DNA from: Candidatus Mycalebacterium zealandia | GTDB taxonomy: Bacteria > Desulfobacterota_D > UBA1144 > Nemesobacterales > Mycalebacteriaceae | Direction: 5' to 3' | Length of the DNA: 64,000 bases | Assembly (NCBI GenBank): GCA_014075295.1 | Contig: CP046180.1 | Span: 310,001 to 374,000, forward strand | Shown: one piece after another, positions 17,518 through 27,796 of the stretch | Layout of the letters: every line of letters begins with the position of its first letter | How positions within the stretch are numbered: position 1 is the stretch's first letter | Position numbers and translations under genes: made by a program | The notes under the pieces: model-generated | What the model was told of the DNA's origin: nothing | Databases searched by the model: none | The model's input: the letters and a program-made list of their open reading frames with translations, nothing else

Positions 17518-19554
17518 GTGATGAAAGCGCAGTTTTTAAGATTTTTAATTGCGGGCGGCGCGAACACCGTTGCTACCTATGCGATATATCTGGCTCTGCT
17601 TTACTTTGTAAATCCGTATTGGTCTTACGCCGTTTCTTTTGTTTCCGGCATTTTTATTTCGTATTTTCTTAACTTGAAGTTCACTTTCCGGGCGGAGCAC
17701 TCAAGCGGAAAGGTGTTTTTGTATTCGCTTATTTATCCGTTGCAGTTTCTGTTGGGAATTTTAGCGCTTCATATTTCCCTCAAAGCGGGAGTTCCCGAAG
17801 GTTTTGCCGTGCTTTTCGCAGCCGCTGTGGGGGTTCCGTTTAAGTTTTTGATGTCGCGCTGGGTGATAGTCGGAAAAAGAGGTCTGAATCCGCTTCTGTT
17901 TCTTTCAATTTCCGCGTTCGTGTTTTCAATCGCCGCGGTTTACGGCGCGCTTTTTGCGGGAGATTTGTTCCCGCGCGGTTTGTTGTTCACATCTGATTTT
18001 GCAACCCCTTATCTAATGTGGAATGACATTTCTTCAGGCGCGGTTGCATTCGGAGATATATTCAATGAATGGAATTTTCAGAAAGTTAGCACTCCTTACA
18101 TATTTACGGACCTGCCTTTTCTTTGGGTCATTTATTCAATCACGGGAGGCGGTTTGGCGGCGGGAACTCATATTTTCGGGGTTTTGATTCTGCTTCTGAA
18201 CACGGTTGGCTGGTTTTTTCTGTGCCGTTTTGTTTTTCGTGAAAATCCGTCACGCGGAAATCTTGTTTTTATTCTGTCCGCTCTCACATATACTTTTCTC
18301 GCCTACGGTTCCTCCGACCTGTTCGGAGTTGTGTTTTTCCCCATTGCTCATTTTTCAACATGGAGTTTGGTGCCGTTTTGCGTACTTCTTTTTCTTTCCG
18401 CCGCGCTTTCGCGAACTGTTGTTCGCAATGTTGGTTTGTCCGTTATTCTCGCGGCGGTTTGCGCCGCGGTGTTTTCTTCCGACATTATCTTTGCCATCTG
18501 GTTCGCGGCTCCCGCTTTTGCGGCCGCCGCTCTGATATTGGTTCTTTTTCGTAACCGGGGTTTTATTGCACCCGCTGTTGCCGTTGCCGCCGGATTTTTT
18601 TGCGCGCATTTCACAAGAGAGATTTTTATCAATTCCGGTGATGTAACCATACAGTTTTCCGGTTTTGGTAAACCGGAGCACATACAAGACGCCGCGAGTG
18701 ATATCGCGGTCTGGTTTTCCGAAGCCGCGTTGCGGCACCCCGTGCTTTCAATCATCTGGATTATTTTCTTTTTGCTTCTTCTTTATTCCATTTTCAAGGG
18801 GATTTTCGGCACGAAGAAACCGGCTCCGGAAAGATTGTTTGCGTGGCTGTTTCTGTTGTTCTCGCCGCCCGCCGCGGCGGGAGCGGCGATTTTGACGGGG
18901 AATTTTTTTATTGAAGTTTCTCCCGAAAGTCTTTTTGCCGTTAGATATTTTCTTCCCGTTCTGTTTATTCCGCTTTTTGCGGGATGGGCTTTTCTGCCGG
19001 ATATGACAAGGGATTTTTTCAAACGTTCCCGTTTCTTTATTGTCGCGCCGATTTTTCTTATTCTGGTCTCCCTGCCAGGCGTTTTGAAATTCAAACAAAA
19101 TTCGTCCGCTTTCGCGGAGTATTATCCGGAAGTGGCGCGATGTTTTGATGAAAACTTTTCAAGTCGCGGTCTTAAAAAAGGAATTTCCACTTACTGGTGG
19201 GGAAAATCTCTTATGGGAACTTCAAAAACGGGCGTTGAAATCGGACATGTTTACGTCTATGCGAATCCCAACAGGCGCGCTCAGCTTTTTTCTTGGAGAT
19301 ACGGGATTTCAAACAAGTTTTTTGAAGGTCCGTTTGATTTTGTCATAGCAAACAGCGGCAAGTTCAGACCTGATCAGGATTATTGCGAAGGCACGGTGGG
19401 AAGATACGGATGCAGGATTTTCTCTTCGAAAAGAGACCCGATACAAAGTTATCTGCTTTCGCCCGCGAACGCCCTTCGCCATTTTGGAAGAAATCCCTCA
19501 TCAGTTTTTGAATGCGGCGGCGCGCAGGTTCTGGTTTTTGACCCGCCGCTTTAA
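17518..19554 (+). CDS. GtrA domain fused to a large polytopic membrane protein (possible GtrC-like transferase)
   Basis: A 678-residue membrane protein. Residues about 3-120 are a GtrA-type domain (FLRFLIAGGANTVATYAIY, SYFLNLKFTFR, four helices), the family thought to flip polyprenyl-linked sugars. The remaining roughly 550 residues carry about ten hydrophobic helices and a soluble-looking C-terminal stretch, resembling the layout of GT-C or GtrC transferases; I cannot name the family. After the first of these helices comes SDFATPYLMWNDISSG, an acidic loop. GTG 17518 is directly followed by ATG 17521, either of which could be the start. Confidence 0.8.
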   Translation: MMKAQFLRFLIAGGANTVATYAIYLALLYFVNPYWSYAVSFVSGIFISYFLNLKFTFRAEHSSGKVFLYSLIYPLQFLLGILALHISLKAGVPEGFAVLFAAAVGVPFKFLMSRWVIVGKRGLNPLLFLSISAFVFSIAAVYGALFAGDLFPRGLLFTSDFATPYLMWNDISSGAVAFGDIFNEWNFQKVSTPYIFTDLPFLWVIYSITGGGLAAGTHIFGVLILLLNTVGWFFLCRFVFRENPSRGNLVFILSALTYTFLAYGSSDLFGVVFFPIAHFSTWSLVPFCVLLFLSAALSRTVVRNVGLSVILAAVCAAVFSSDIIFAIWFAAPAFAAAALILVLFRNRGFIAPAVAVAAGFFCAHFTREIFINSGDVTIQFSGFGKPEHIQDAASDIAVWFSEAALRHPVLSIIWIIFFLLLLYSIFKGIFGTKKPAPERLFAWLFLLFSPPAAAGAAILTGNFFIEVSPESLFAVRYFLPVLFIPLFAGWAFLPDMTRDFFKRSRFFIVAPIFLILVSLPGVLKFKQNSSAFAEYYPEVARCFDENFSSRGLKKGISTYWWGKSLMGTSKTGVEIGHVYVYANPNRRAQLFSWRYGISNKFFEGPFDFVIANSGKFRPDQDYCEGTVGRYGCRIFSSKRDPIQSYLLSPANALRHFGRNPSSVFECGGAQVLVFDPPL

Positions 19555-19594
19555 GGATACGGCGGACTATTAGTGGTAAGGGGATAGCCGTTTA

Positions 19595-19678
<84 letters not shown>

Positions 19679-19751
19679 TGCAACAGGTCTTTCCGGACGC
19701 CTATCTTAACACGCAAAAGCCGTTTTTTCGCTTTAATGCGAAAATCCTTTC

Positions 19752-19779
19752 TTGACAACGCATAGCCAGTGATTATCTT
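19752..19779 (+). promoter_or_regulatory. Sigma-70-type promoter of groESL
   Basis: TTGACA at 19752-19757 and TATCTT at 19774-19779 are 16 bases apart, about 90 bases upstream of groES. I saw no CIRCE inverted repeat (TTAGCACTC-N9-GAGTGCTAA) in this leader, so HrcA control is not evident. Confidence 0.6.
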
Positions 19780-19867
19780 TACCCCTGTTCGGGGCGAGGT
19801 GAGGTGTTTTGCGCTGCATTACAGAGCGTCCTGTTACAAAGAAATCTAAAACGGAGGACAGGCTACA

Positions 19868-20167
19868 ATGGCTTCAAAGGTAAAGTTCAGGCCACTGCAC
19901 GACAAAGTTCTTGTAAAACGGTTGGACGGAGAGGAAAAAACGAAGGGCGGTATCATAATTCCCGACACCGCTCAGGAACAGTCTCAGGAAGGTAAGGTTG
20001 TTGCCGTTGGCAATGGCATTATTGGTGAAGATGGCAAAGTCAGAAAACTTGATGTAAAGCCGGGCGATAACGTTCTCTTCAACAAATATGGCGGAACTGA
20101 CATCAACATAGAAGGTGAAAGTTACGTTGTTATGAAAGAGGAAGACGTACTTGCCGTTATCGGTTAG
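19868..20167 (+). CDS. groES: Co-chaperonin GroES
   Basis: A 99-residue GroES (Cpn10). [36 protein letters not shown] with the mobile loop between, [15 protein letters not shown] and the end [14 protein letters not shown] are all canonical. It caps GroEL during protein folding in the cytoplasm. GGAGGA at 19853-19858 precedes ATG 19868, and groEL follows after 26 bases. Confidence 0.98.
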   Translation: MASKVKFRPLHDKVLVKRLDGEEKTKGGIIIPDTAQEQSQEGKVVAVGNGIIGEDGKVRKLDVKPGDNVLFNKYGGTDINIEGESYVVMKEEDVLAVIG

Positions 20168-20178
20168 GCGGAAGTTAA

Positions 20179-21846
<1,668 letters not shown>

Positions 21847-21869
21847 TTCCCACTTTCTTAGGGTAGTAT

Positions 21870-21916
21870 AAAAACCGGTGTTGTCTTTCAGGGCGGCGCC
21901 GGTTTTTTTTTATTTT
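21870..21916 (+). terminator. Rho-independent terminator after groEL
   Basis: AAAAACCGG at 21870-21878 pairs with CCGGTTTTT at 21899-21907 around a GC-containing loop, and the T run continues to 21911. It lies 24 bases after the groEL stop. Confidence 0.8.
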
Positions 21917-21934
21917 TAAATTCTGAAGAGAGCT

Positions 21935-23155
21935 ATGCAAGCAAAGAAAAATGTTCTGCTTCCCGCAATTATTGCCGGTGTTGTGCTGGGTATTTTTTCT
22001 GGCGTTTATTTTCCTGAATTCAGTCTGTCTCTGGAATTTGTCGGAGACATATTTCTTAACCTGCTGAAAATGATGGTCATTCCGCTCATCATCGTGAGCA
22101 TAACGCTCGGCGTTATGAAACTGCGCGATTTTAAGACGGTGGGAGCAAAAACGCTTATTTATTACATGACGACAACTGCCATATCGGTTTGCATCGGCAT
22201 AGCGGTTGTTTCTTTGATTAACCCGGGTGCGCCGGAGACGCTCGGAACAATGACCGAAGAAATGAGGTCGCAGGCTCAGGTGAGCGTTGAGGGGAAAAAC
22301 ATGGGAGTCAAACAGATACTGGACAGTATGATTACTTCCAATGTTTTCAAGTCCGCCACGGATTTTCAAATTCTTCCGCTCATAGTTTTCTCTCTGCTTT
22401 TTGGTCTGGCTCTGGCGCGATTGGGAGACCGCGCCGCGCCGCTTGAATCAGTTTTGACCTCGCTTGACGGGGCTATAATGAAACTTGTCCATTGGATAAT
22501 CACCCTAACGCCTCTGGGGGTCGCGTGCATAATAGCGGCGAGAATAGGCAAAGCCGGAGGCGGAGAGGCTATTTACGCCATGGCGGCCGGAATCGGAAAA
22601 TATATGCTCGCGGTCGTAGTAGGACTCGGAATTCACGGGCTTGTGGTTTTACCGCTCGTTCTGTTTGTTTTCACACGCAGAAATCCGTTGCAATACATCA
22701 AACATATGAGCAAGGCGCTTCTGACCGCTTTTTCCACGGCATCTTCCTCGGCAACGCTTCCATTGACAATGACAAACGCCATTGAGGATGCGAAGGTGTC
22801 TCGGAGAGTGGGTAATTTCGTTTTGCCTCTCGGCGCGACCATTAACATGGACGGGACCGCTCTTTACGAAGCGGTTGCGGTGATTTTCATAGCGCAGGTT
22901 TACGCTGTTCCGCTTGATTCAGGCGCACTTGTTATAATATTCCTGACTGCGACTCTCGCCGCCATAGGCGCGGCCGGGATACCGGAAGCGGGGCTTGTTA
23001 CAATGGTTATCGTGCTTACAAGCGTTGGACTTCCCCTTGAGGGCATCGGGCTTCTTTTGTCCGTTGACTGGCTTCTTGACCGATTCAGGACCACCGTCAA
23101 CGTTTGGGGAGACAGTGTGGGTGCGGCTGTTGTGGATAGCACCGCCGGAGGGTAG
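21935..23155 (+). CDS. Dicarboxylate/amino acid:cation symporter (DAACS family)
   Basis: A 406-residue inner-membrane transporter of the GltP/DctA family. It has an N-terminal helix with PAIIAGVVLGIFSGVYFPE, LKMMVIPLIIVSITLGV, the serine-rich hairpin TAFSTASSSATLPLT, LPLGATINMDGTALYEA (the NMDGT substrate and cation site), and a second hairpin AAIGAAGIPEAGLVTM. Substrate is probably glutamate, aspartate or a C4-dicarboxylate. Length is normal. It lies after the groEL terminator and ahead of the mscS-like gene. Confidence 0.94.
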   Translation: MQAKKNVLLPAIIAGVVLGIFSGVYFPEFSLSLEFVGDIFLNLLKMMVIPLIIVSITLGVMKLRDFKTVGAKTLIYYMTTTAISVCIGIAVVSLINPGAPETLGTMTEEMRSQAQVSVEGKNMGVKQILDSMITSNVFKSATDFQILPLIVFSLLFGLALARLGDRAAPLESVLTSLDGAIMKLVHWIITLTPLGVACIIAARIGKAGGGEAIYAMAAGIGKYMLAVVVGLGIHGLVVLPLVLFVFTRRNPLQYIKHMSKALLTAFSTASSSATLPLTMTNAIEDAKVSRRVGNFVLPLGATINMDGTALYEAVAVIFIAQVYAVPLDSGALVIIFLTATLAAIGAAGIPEAGLVTMVIVLTSVGLPLEGIGLLLSVDWLLDRFRTTVNVWGDSVGAAVVDSTAGG

Positions 23156-23172
23156 CGTGCGGAAAGTTTTCC

Positions 23173-24267
23173 ATGTTAACGATTGTGGAAACGGAGGTTG
23201 CAAAGTTGCTTGAATTTTTTTATTCAGGGGAATTTCGTATCTACATAAAACCTCTGCTTGCCTTCTGTATTTCGTTTTTTCTCCTGTTTTTTTCGGTCAA
23301 GTTTTTGTCCTCCCGCCTCAAGGATATTGCCAAATCCACCGCTAACACTCTTGACGACATTATTGCGGACGCTCTTGTGGAAACGCGCGGTTTTATTCTG
23401 CTTGCCGCCTCTCTTTACATCGGCTCGCGTTTTATTAGTCTTGCGCCCGAAACAAGGGAAACCGCAAACACGCTTATAGCCACCGCGCTTATTATTCAGG
23501 CGGTTTTGTGGCTGGGGAAAATAGTAAGCGGCTATCTCTCCAACAACTACGAAAAATGGAACATCACCATCTCGCAGACGAAGATTTCTATTTTTTTCCT
23601 GCGTCTTGTCCTGTGGTCGGTCGCGGTGCTTCTTATTCTGGAAAATCTCGGAATTCGCGTAACGCCTCTGCTCGCGGGGCTTGGAATCGGCGGAATAGCG
23701 GTAGCACTAGCAGTCCAGAGCATTCTGGGAGAGGTTATCGCGTCCGTTTCAATAATTATAGACAAGCCCTTTGTTGTGGGCGATTTCATCGTTGTAGACG
23801 GATTCAGGGGAATTGTTGAAAAAGTGGGCTTGAAGACTACGCGCATAAGAAGCATTTCCGGCGAACTTGTTGTTTTTTCAAACAATCATCTCGTCAGCAC
23901 CACAATACAAAATTACAGAAATCTTCCGCGCCGTCGTAGTTTTTCTACGGTTGGGGTCGTATATGGAATTGACCCGGACAAACTGGCGAAGATTCCGCAG
24001 ATTATCAAAAATATAATAGATGAGCATCCGCAGACCGAATATGAAAGGGTTCATTTTGTCGCGTTTGCGGATTTTTCGCTCAATTTTGAAGTCGCTTATT
24101 ATGTTTTAACAAGCGATTTCATTGTATATCTTGACGCCGTGCAGGACATTAATCTGGAAATAATAAGAAAATTCCGCGATGAGAGAATTGATTTTGCATA
24201 TCCCACGCAGACAGTTTTTGCCGGCAAGCCCGTGGAAGTTGCGATGAAGAATCAGGTGGAAAATTAA
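23173..24267 (+). CDS. Mechanosensitive ion channel, MscS family
   Basis: A 364-residue protein with about four to five transmembrane helices and the MscS core: LGIRVTPLLAGLGIGGIAVALAVQSILGEVIASVSI (pore-lining TM3), then the beta domain DKPFVVGDFIVVDG, GIVEKVGLKTTRIRSISGELVVFSNNHL and an alpha/beta C-terminal domain. MscS channels open on membrane tension and release solutes in osmotic downshock. It starts 17 bases after the symporter, and its TAA directly abuts the argH TTG. Confidence 0.9.
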   Translation: MLTIVETEVAKLLEFFYSGEFRIYIKPLLAFCISFFLLFFSVKFLSSRLKDIAKSTANTLDDIIADALVETRGFILLAASLYIGSRFISLAPETRETANTLIATALIIQAVLWLGKIVSGYLSNNYEKWNITISQTKISIFFLRLVLWSVAVLLILENLGIRVTPLLAGLGIGGIAVALAVQSILGEVIASVSIIIDKPFVVGDFIVVDGFRGIVEKVGLKTTRIRSISGELVVFSNNHLVSTTIQNYRNLPRRRSFSTVGVVYGIDPDKLAKIPQIIKNIIDEHPQTEYERVHFVAFADFSLNFEVAYYVLTSDFIVYLDAVQDINLEIIRKFRDERIDFAYPTQTVFAGKPVEVAMKNQVEN

Positions 24268-25656
24268 TTGTCAAAAAAAACATTGTGGTCGGGAAGGTTT
24301 TCAAAAAAACCCCATCGTCTTGCGGCGGAGTTTTCCTCTTCGGTGGATTTCGACCGCCAGCTTGCTTTTGAAGACATAGAGGGAAGCGTCGCGCATGTGA
24401 AAATGCTTGCCGCTCGCCGGATAATTTCAAAAAAGAACGCGGGCCTGATTTTGAAAACGCTTGCGGAAGTAAAAAAAGAAATAGAGAAAGGCGTTTTTCC
24501 GTTCAGGAGCGAATATGAGGACATTCATCTGAACATTGAAAAGCGCGTTATTGAAAAAATTGGCGATGTGGGCGGAATGATCCACACCGCACGCAGCCGG
24601 AATGACCAGATAGTTTTGGATGAACGGCTTTACCTGAGGCGGCAGACTGCGCTTGTTATTGACGGAATTGCCGCGCTGGCGGACTCCGTAGTCGCGCTTG
24701 CCGAAAAATATCCGGATGCGGTGATGCCGCTCTACACTCATCTTCAAAGGGCGCAACCCGTGCTGGTTGCACACCATTTGCTCGCTTATTTTGAGATGCT
24801 CAAACGCGACCGCGCGAGGTTTGAGGACTGCCTGAAAAGGATAAACACAAACCCTCTGGGCGCTTGTGCGGGAGCAGGCACACCGTTTCCGATAGACAGG
24901 AAAATGACGGCTAAACTGTTGGGATTCCCGTCCGTTACGGCAAACAGTATAGATACCGTGAGCGACAGGGATTTTCTCGCCGAATTTGTTTTTTGCTGCG
25001 CGATGCTTGCCGGGCATCTCGGCAGGCTCGCCGAAGAGTTTGTGTTGTGGTCTTCGCGTGAGTTTGATTTTGCCGATCTTGGGGACGGTTTTACAACCGG
25101 TTCAAGCATAATGCCGCAGAAAAAAAATCCTGACATCGCCGAACTTGTACGCGCAAAAGGGGCGAGGGTGAACGGAAACCTGGTCTCGTTGCTGACACTT
25201 CTCAAGGGATTGCCGCTTTCATACAGTCGTGACATGCAGGAAGACAAGGAGCCCGTGTTTGACTCCGTGCGGACCGTTACGGACTGTTTATCTGTTTTTT
25301 CCGCGATGCTTGCCGGGTGTAAACTCAAAACCGCGAATATGCGAAAAAGTCTTGATGGCGGTTTTGTTACAGCAACCGACCTTGCTGATTATCTGGCGCG
25401 GCGCGGCGCACCTTTCAGGAAGGCGCATGAGATTTCCGGACGAATTGTTGCCTATGCGGAAAAAAATCGCAAAGAACTGGGCGACATTACACTTGCGGAA
25501 TTCAAAAAGTTTTCGGCGGATGTTGGTCCCGACATATACAAAGCGCTCACGATAGAGGGGTCAATAAAAAGCCGAAACTCCGAGGGCGGAACCTCGCCCG
25601 CGCGGGTAAAGAAAATGGTCGCTTCGGCGCGCCGTGAAATATCACGCTGGCGCTGA
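24268..25656 (+). CDS. argH: Argininosuccinate lyase
   Basis: ArgH splits argininosuccinate to arginine and fumarate, the last step of arginine synthesis. The 462-residue protein begins WSGRFSKKPHRLAAEFSSSVDFDRQLA and has DIHLNIEKR, HTARSRNDQ, YTHLQRAQPV and the fumarase-superfamily signature GSSIMPQKKNPD near 280. Length is standard. The TTG start at 24268 directly follows the previous stop. Its 3' end overlaps convergent rsfS by 15 bases. Confidence 0.96.
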   Translation: MSKKTLWSGRFSKKPHRLAAEFSSSVDFDRQLAFEDIEGSVAHVKMLAARRIISKKNAGLILKTLAEVKKEIEKGVFPFRSEYEDIHLNIEKRVIEKIGDVGGMIHTARSRNDQIVLDERLYLRRQTALVIDGIAALADSVVALAEKYPDAVMPLYTHLQRAQPVLVAHHLLAYFEMLKRDRARFEDCLKRINTNPLGACAGAGTPFPIDRKMTAKLLGFPSVTANSIDTVSDRDFLAEFVFCCAMLAGHLGRLAEEFVLWSSREFDFADLGDGFTTGSSIMPQKKNPDIAELVRAKGARVNGNLVSLLTLLKGLPLSYSRDMQEDKEPVFDSVRTVTDCLSVFSAMLAGCKLKTANMRKSLDGGFVTATDLADYLARRGAPFRKAHEISGRIVAYAEKNRKELGDITLAEFKKFSADVGPDIYKALTIEGSIKSRNSEGGTSPARVKKMVASARREISRWR

Positions 25657-26001
25657 GCCGTCTTCCACGGGAATCTTGGGAGAGTCAATCCATAAACCGT
25701 CCAGATTGTAGAAACCGCGCGCTTCGTGGTGGAAAATATGGACTATCACGTCTTCGGTGCCGAGAAGAATCCAACTCTTTTGCGAAAGTCCTTCTTTGTC
25801 GAGAACCCGTATTTTTTTCTCTTTAAGGATTTTTTCAACGTGGTCGGCGACGGCTTTTGCCCCCCTCTCTGAAGAAGCGCTGCATATTACGAAAAAGTCC
25901 GCGATGCCGCTTCTGTTTCTTACGTCAACAACGACGACATCACTTGCTTTTTTGTCCATCGCGCACTGCGCGAGAAGAATTGCTTGCTGTTTTGAAGTTA
26001 T
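25642..26001 (-). CDS. rsfS: Ribosome silencing factor RsfS, with an apparent ATA start
   Basis: RsfS binds L14 and blocks subunit joining in starved cells. The core KKASDVVVVDVRNRSGIADFFVICSASS and SWILLGTEDVIVHIFHHEARGFYNLDGLW is canonical. The first ATG (25959) would remove the usual N-terminal helix. That helix is encoded just upstream in frame (TSKQQAILLAQCA), beginning at ATA 25999-26001, which overlaps the nadD stop as ATAA where ATGA would be expected. AGAGGA lies upstream. I annotate from ATA as the likely full product (119 residues); the conventional choice is 25959. Confidence 0.85.
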   Translation of the reverse strand: MTSKQQAILLAQCAMDKKASDVVVVDVRNRSGIADFFVICSASSERGAKAVADHVEKILKEKKIRVLDKEGLSQKSWILLGTEDVIVHIFHHEARGFYNLDGLWIDSPKIPVEDGSAPA

Positions 26002-26687
26002 TTTCGGGGTTCCTCTAAGTAGAGTTTTTCGCGTTTTATGAAATCCGCGACTGTATTGGGAACAAGACTCTCAAAATCCCCACCTTCTTTTATGAGGTTT
26101 CTTACCTGCGTTGATGAAATATCCGGAGTGTCTATTTCTTCAAAATACAGTTTGGAGCCGCTTTTATGTATGTATTCTCCCTGCCTTCCGCCATATTGAA
26201 AGTTCTCCCTTATCTCAAGGGGCGGTTCCGGCGGCGGTCGGTCGGACAAGGGGTTGCCCGGAACCCTTACCGGTATGATTACTATATTTGAGACTTCAAA
26301 AATTTTCCTGAAATCCTTCCATTTTGTTATTTCCTTAAAAACTTCCCATCCCATTATAAACCACGACTCGTGTTCCTCTCCGAGATGCTCCTTCCACAAG
26401 CGCAGGGTTTCCACCGTGTAAGAAGAGGATTTTTTTTTCATTTCCACATCAGAAACCTTCACCCCTTCAACGCCCTCGGTCGCGAGCCGTAGCATTTCAA
26501 GCCGCGCTCCGGGCGGCGCGTGTGATTCGTCTTTGAGCGGGTTTTGGTAGTTTGGCACAAAAAATACCGTGCCCACACCCAATTTCTTCCTGATTTGAAC
26601 GGCGGCTTCCATATGTCCGTTGTGGACGGGGTCAAAACTGCCGCCCAGCAAAGCGGTTTTTTCAGACAAAACGGTTTCAGATTTCAA
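25998..26687 (-). CDS. nadD: Nicotinate-nucleotide adenylyltransferase
   Basis: NadD converts nicotinate mononucleotide to the adenine dinucleotide in NAD synthesis. The 229-residue protein has the nucleotidyltransferase motif LLGGSFDPVHNGH, VPNYQNPLK, SYTVETLRLWKE, WFIMGWEVF and the C-terminal ISSTQVRNLI. Its start overlaps the ribD stop by four bases (26684-26687), and rsfS follows with an overlap, the common nadD-rsfS arrangement. MK at the extreme N-terminus precedes the core by about ten residues, slightly longer than usual. Confidence 0.95.
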   Translation of the reverse strand: MKSETVLSEKTALLGGSFDPVHNGHMEAAVQIRKKLGVGTVFFVPNYQNPLKDESHAPPGARLEMLRLATEGVEGVKVSDVEMKKKSSSYTVETLRLWKEHLGEEHESWFIMGWEVFKEITKWKDFRKIFEVSNIVIIPVRVPGNPLSDRPPPEPPLEIRENFQYGGRQGEYIHKSGSKLYFEEIDTPDISSTQVRNLIKEGGDFESLVPNTVADFIKREKLYLEEPRK

Positions 26688-27790
26688 AATTCAGGTTTTG
26701 CCTCCACAACGATTGTTCCGTCTTTCATCGTCGTTTTTTTAAAAATCAGTTTTTTCGCGTTTTTCACCAGAGCCGTTTCCATGCCCGATACCATGTCCGT
26801 TCCGTCCCCGCCGATTATTACGGGGGAGTAGAAAAATATCATTTTATCCACGATTTTTTCTTTCAGTGCCGATGCGGCGATTTTTCCCCCGCCTTCAATT
26901 AAAACGGATTTAATTCCGTTCACGGACAGTTTTTTCATTAAATCTCGCATGGATATTTTTCCCCGGGAGTTTTTTTTGACGCGCAGTATTTCAACTCCCT
27001 TTTTTTCCAGTTTTTTTATTTTTTCCTTTTTCGCATCCGTTCCAGTCGCAACAATTGCGCCTTTTTCCTCGAACATTTTTGCTTCGGGCGAAACACTCAA
27101 ACCCGTGTCCGCCACAATGCGAACGGGTTGGCGCGGCGCTTTCACGAGCCGTACGTCAAGTGAGGGATTGTCTTTGCGAACTGTCTCCGAGCCAACAAGA
27201 ACAGCATCGCATTTTTTTCTCAACATGTGCGCCATTTTTCTCTGCGAAATATTTCCTATCCATTTTGAATTGCCCGTGCGAGTCGCTATTTTTCCGTCCG
27301 CGGATGCGGACAGTTTCAAAATCACAAATGGCAGTCCTGTTTTTACATTTTTAAAAAACATTTCATTTAATTCGCGGCAACGGTCTTTGAGAATTCCTTT
27401 TTTGACTTTGATTCCGTTTTTACCGAGGACCTCCGCACCTTTTCCGACTTTGGGGTTCGGGTCTTCACAGCCTATGAAAACTTCCGCGATGCCGCTTTTT
27501 ATAATGGAGTCGCAACACGGAGGAGTTCGTTTCTCCGCGTGGTCGCGCGCGCACGGCTCAAGATTGACATACATAGTCGCGCCGTGCGGCGATTTTCCTT
27601 TGCGCTCGCAGTCTTTGAGAGCCTCTATCTCCGCATGAGGCAGACCGGATGCTTTGTGCCAGCCGCGTCCGATAATCGCGCCCTTTTTTACTATTACCGC
27701 GCCTACAAGAGGGTTAGGGCTTACTGAGCCTTCTCCTTTTCGCGCGAGCGCGATGGCGGCGGACATAAATTTTTCATGAGTATTTTTCAA
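26684..27790 (-). CDS. ribD: Bifunctional riboflavin biosynthesis deaminase/reductase RibD
   Basis: RibD deaminates and then reduces the pyrimidine intermediate of riboflavin synthesis. The 368-residue protein has the N-terminal cytidine-deaminase-type zinc domain (HAEIEALKDC, then PC.....TPPCCDSII) and a C-terminal reductase domain starting near FVILKLSASADGKIATRTGNSKWI, with ETVRKDNPSLDVR and LIEGGGKIAASAL. Length is normal. It lies between ftsY and nadD on the minus strand, six bases from the ftsY stop. Confidence 0.95.
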   Translation of the reverse strand: MKNTHEKFMSAAIALARKGEGSVSPNPLVGAVIVKKGAIIGRGWHKASGLPHAEIEALKDCERKGKSPHGATMYVNLEPCARDHAEKRTPPCCDSIIKSGIAEVFIGCEDPNPKVGKGAEVLGKNGIKVKKGILKDRCRELNEMFFKNVKTGLPFVILKLSASADGKIATRTGNSKWIGNISQRKMAHMLRKKCDAVLVGSETVRKDNPSLDVRLVKAPRQPVRIVADTGLSVSPEAKMFEEKGAIVATGTDAKKEKIKKLEKKGVEILRVKKNSRGKISMRDLMKKLSVNGIKSVLIEGGGKIAASALKEKIVDKMIFFYSPVIIGGDGTDMVSGMETALVKNAKKLIFKKTTMKDGTIVVEAKPEF

Positions 27791-27796
27791 TTTTCC

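Noticed and set aside
17457-17520. Inverted GCGGC/GCCGC pair before the GtrA-fusion gene
   Set aside because: The stem is only five pairs with a long loop. The A run after the second arm is on the wrong side for a plus-strand terminator.
18348-18755. Minus-strand frames inside the GtrA-fusion gene
   Set aside because: They mirror hydrophobic codons of the sense gene and have basic, low-quality composition.
19679-19867. CIRCE heat-shock operator before groES
   Set aside because: I looked for TTAGCACTC and its inverted partner and found neither. Only a sigma-70-type promoter is visible.
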